Shown here: piece by piece, positions 5,616 through 6,388 of the stretch | Position numbering within the stretch: the stretch's first letter is position 1 | How the letters are laid out: each line of letters opens with the position of its first letter | Translations under genes and position numbers: made by a program | From: Thermodesulfovibrionales bacterium | Lineage (GTDB): Bacteria; Nitrospirota; Thermodesulfovibrionia; Thermodesulfovibrionales; SM23-35 | Length of the DNA stretch: 6,388 nucleotides | Assembly (NCBI GenBank): GCA_022865525.1 | Contig: JALHSV010000627.1 | Span: 1-6,388, forward strand | Direction of reading: 5' to 3' | The notes under the pieces: generated by a model | Databases searched by the model: none | What the model saw: the letters and a program-made list of their open reading frames with translations, nothing else | Told to the model about the DNA's origin: nothing

Positions 5616-6388
5616 GGATGAGCCCCTTTGATAGATTTACGTTTCTCCTTCAGCAAGGAATCAAGCCGTGTGATATCCCCGGTATCCTCTGCCAGCTGTC
5701 TTTCTTTTTCGGCTTTCCTTTGTTTTAGTTTCAGCAAACAGTCGTCGATATTTTTATCGACATGTTCAGGATCAAATCCCGGGTTCAGGGATAACCCCGT
5801 GATGAGTGTCCTTTCAGCGTCATCAGCGTCATTGAGGAGGATTGGGATGGTTACCGTATCTCCATGTTTGTTTATTTTACGCAACAGGGAACGGATTGTT
5901 TCATCCCTGATATCTTCAAGCGTGAGTTGGGAGAGGACAGAGTGCGACTTTTCAGGGAATGAGAGAAGAGCGCTCAGGAGGAGAAGTTCTTCCCGGTTGA
6001 ACGGTGCAGCGGCATGCTGCGGCTTTTCACGTTTGTGTGCATGAGCCTTCTGCCGCATTTTTTCAAGCTCACTCCTCAGGACAGCCTCATTGATTTTGGA
6101 TCTGTCGACAACTTCGCGGACCAGTTCATCCGCTTGCAGCAGGTCTTTCATGGATGCTATCATGACAAGTGCTTCCCGAACCACCTCAATCCGCTCTCCC
6201 TTTGCACTAGTCAACAGGAACTCGATTATGGACTGTGCGGAGGAGATCGATTTGCTGAAAGGCTCGCTGCCCGTCTTTCTGAGAAAACTGTCCGGGTCTT
6301 CCCCGGGTGGCAGAAGGAGAACCTTTGCCCTGATGTCAGTTTCGCAAAGAATGGACAGGGACCTCCTCGCAGCAGAAACTCCTGCGTC
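5612..6388 (-). CDS. dnaG: DNA primase DnaG, C-terminal part (5' partial)
   Basis: Makes the RNA primers for DNA replication, working with the replicative helicase DnaB at the fork. Only the last 258 residues are visible, against roughly 600 for a whole primase. The frame is open to the window edge, so the TTG at 6214 is internal and not the start. The first visible residues, DAGVSAARRSL, are the end of the TOPRIM metal-binding motif (DxDxAG) and are followed by KVLLLPPGEDPDSFLRKTG, diagnostic of the DnaG catalytic core. The final 150 residues or so form the helical helicase-binding domain, recognisable from FNREELLLLSALLSFPEKS, and end in a basic coiled tail (LKQRKAEKERQL). This C-terminal domain is normally poorly conserved between phyla. 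It overlaps rpoD by four bases, the classic macromolecular synthesis operon order. The zinc-binding domain and most of the active site lie outside the window. Confidence 0.96.
   Translation of the reverse strand, partial: DAGVSAARRSLSILCETDIRAKVLLLPPGEDPDSFLRKTGSEPFSKSISSAQSIIEFLLTSAKGERIEVVREALVMIASMKDLLQADELVREVVDRSKINEAVLRSELEKMRQKAHAHKREKPQHAAAPFNREELLLLSALLSFPEKSHSVLSQLTLEDIRDETIRSLLRKINKHGDTVTIPILLNDADDAERTLITGLSLNPGFDPEHVDKNIDDCLLKLKQRKAEKERQLAEDTGDITRLDSLLKEKRKSIKGAHP
5623..5629 (-). promoter_or_regulatory. Shine-Dalgarno site of rpoD inside the dnaG end
   Basis: On the minus strand the last dnaG codons contain AAAGGGG, ending seven bases before the rpoD ATG at 5615. The dnaG stop and rpoD start share ATGA (5612-5615). 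Ribosomes finishing dnaG are therefore well placed to begin rpoD. Confidence 0.65.

Noticed and set aside
5628..6044. A 138-codon plus-strand open frame opposite dnaG.
   Set aside because: Ser-rich low-complexity product that mirrors Lys/Glu/Arg codons of dnaG on the other strand; no family resemblance.
5612..6214. A separate 200-residue gene starting with TTG at 6214.
   Set aside because: The frame continues to the window edge and encodes the TOPRIM part of DnaG; this is the primase C-terminus, not its own gene.
1..6388. Search for mobile elements, CRISPR repeats, toxin-antitoxin or defence genes.
   Set aside because: All long frames are accounted for by core genes, and I found no terminal inverted repeats with a transposase and no regularly spaced long direct repeats.

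Overview
The window looks like a core, chromosomal stretch of a Gram-negative-type bacterium, not an accessory island. The gene content and protein flavour (a GH57 glucan branching enzyme, a dnaG-rpoD pair, a class A RNase P RNA, and a LysR regulator with many Lys/Ile residues) fit Nitrospirota or a deltaproteobacterial relative. This placement is an inference from general family resemblance and no database search supports it.

Layout from left to right. (1) Positions 2-1552, plus strand: a GH57-family 1,4-alpha-glucan branching enzyme missing only a short N-terminal piece at the window edge. (2) Positions 1584-2492, minus strand: a LysR-type regulator converging on the GH57 gene with a 31-base gap. 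(3) Positions 2493-2605: an AT-rich spacer with a period-7 repeat in two inverted arms. (4) Positions 2606-3078, minus strand: RNase P RNA (rnpB), with an enlarged P3 domain and an unusual P15-P17 region. (5) Positions 3079-3181: an AT-rich candidate promoter for rnpB. (6) Positions 3182-3895, minus strand: a COG1579/DUF164 coiled-coil protein with a C-terminal C4 zinc ribbon. (7) Positions 3937-4012, minus strand: a CAU-anticodon tRNA, probably tRNA-Ile2. (8) Positions 4059-5615, minus strand: the primary sigma factor RpoD. (9) Positions 5612-6388, minus strand: the C-terminal part of DNA primase DnaG, overlapping rpoD by 4 bases.

Everything from dnaG to the LysR gene points the same way on the minus strand. 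dnaG-rpoD is the conserved core of the bacterial macromolecular synthesis operon, linking replication priming to housekeeping transcription. Here it is followed by a tRNA, a zinc-ribbon coiled-coil protein and the RNA subunit of the enzyme that matures tRNA 5' ends, giving an information-processing cluster. The GH57 enzyme (glycogen branching) is on the opposite strand and is probably a separate unit.

I see no mobile element, CRISPR array, prophage or defence system, and no clear new system. The points most worth a second look are the non-standard architecture of the RNase P RNA, the inverted heptamer repeats upstream of the LysR gene, the short N-terminus of RpoD, and the position of the zinc-ribbon protein between the rpoD/tRNA block and rnpB.
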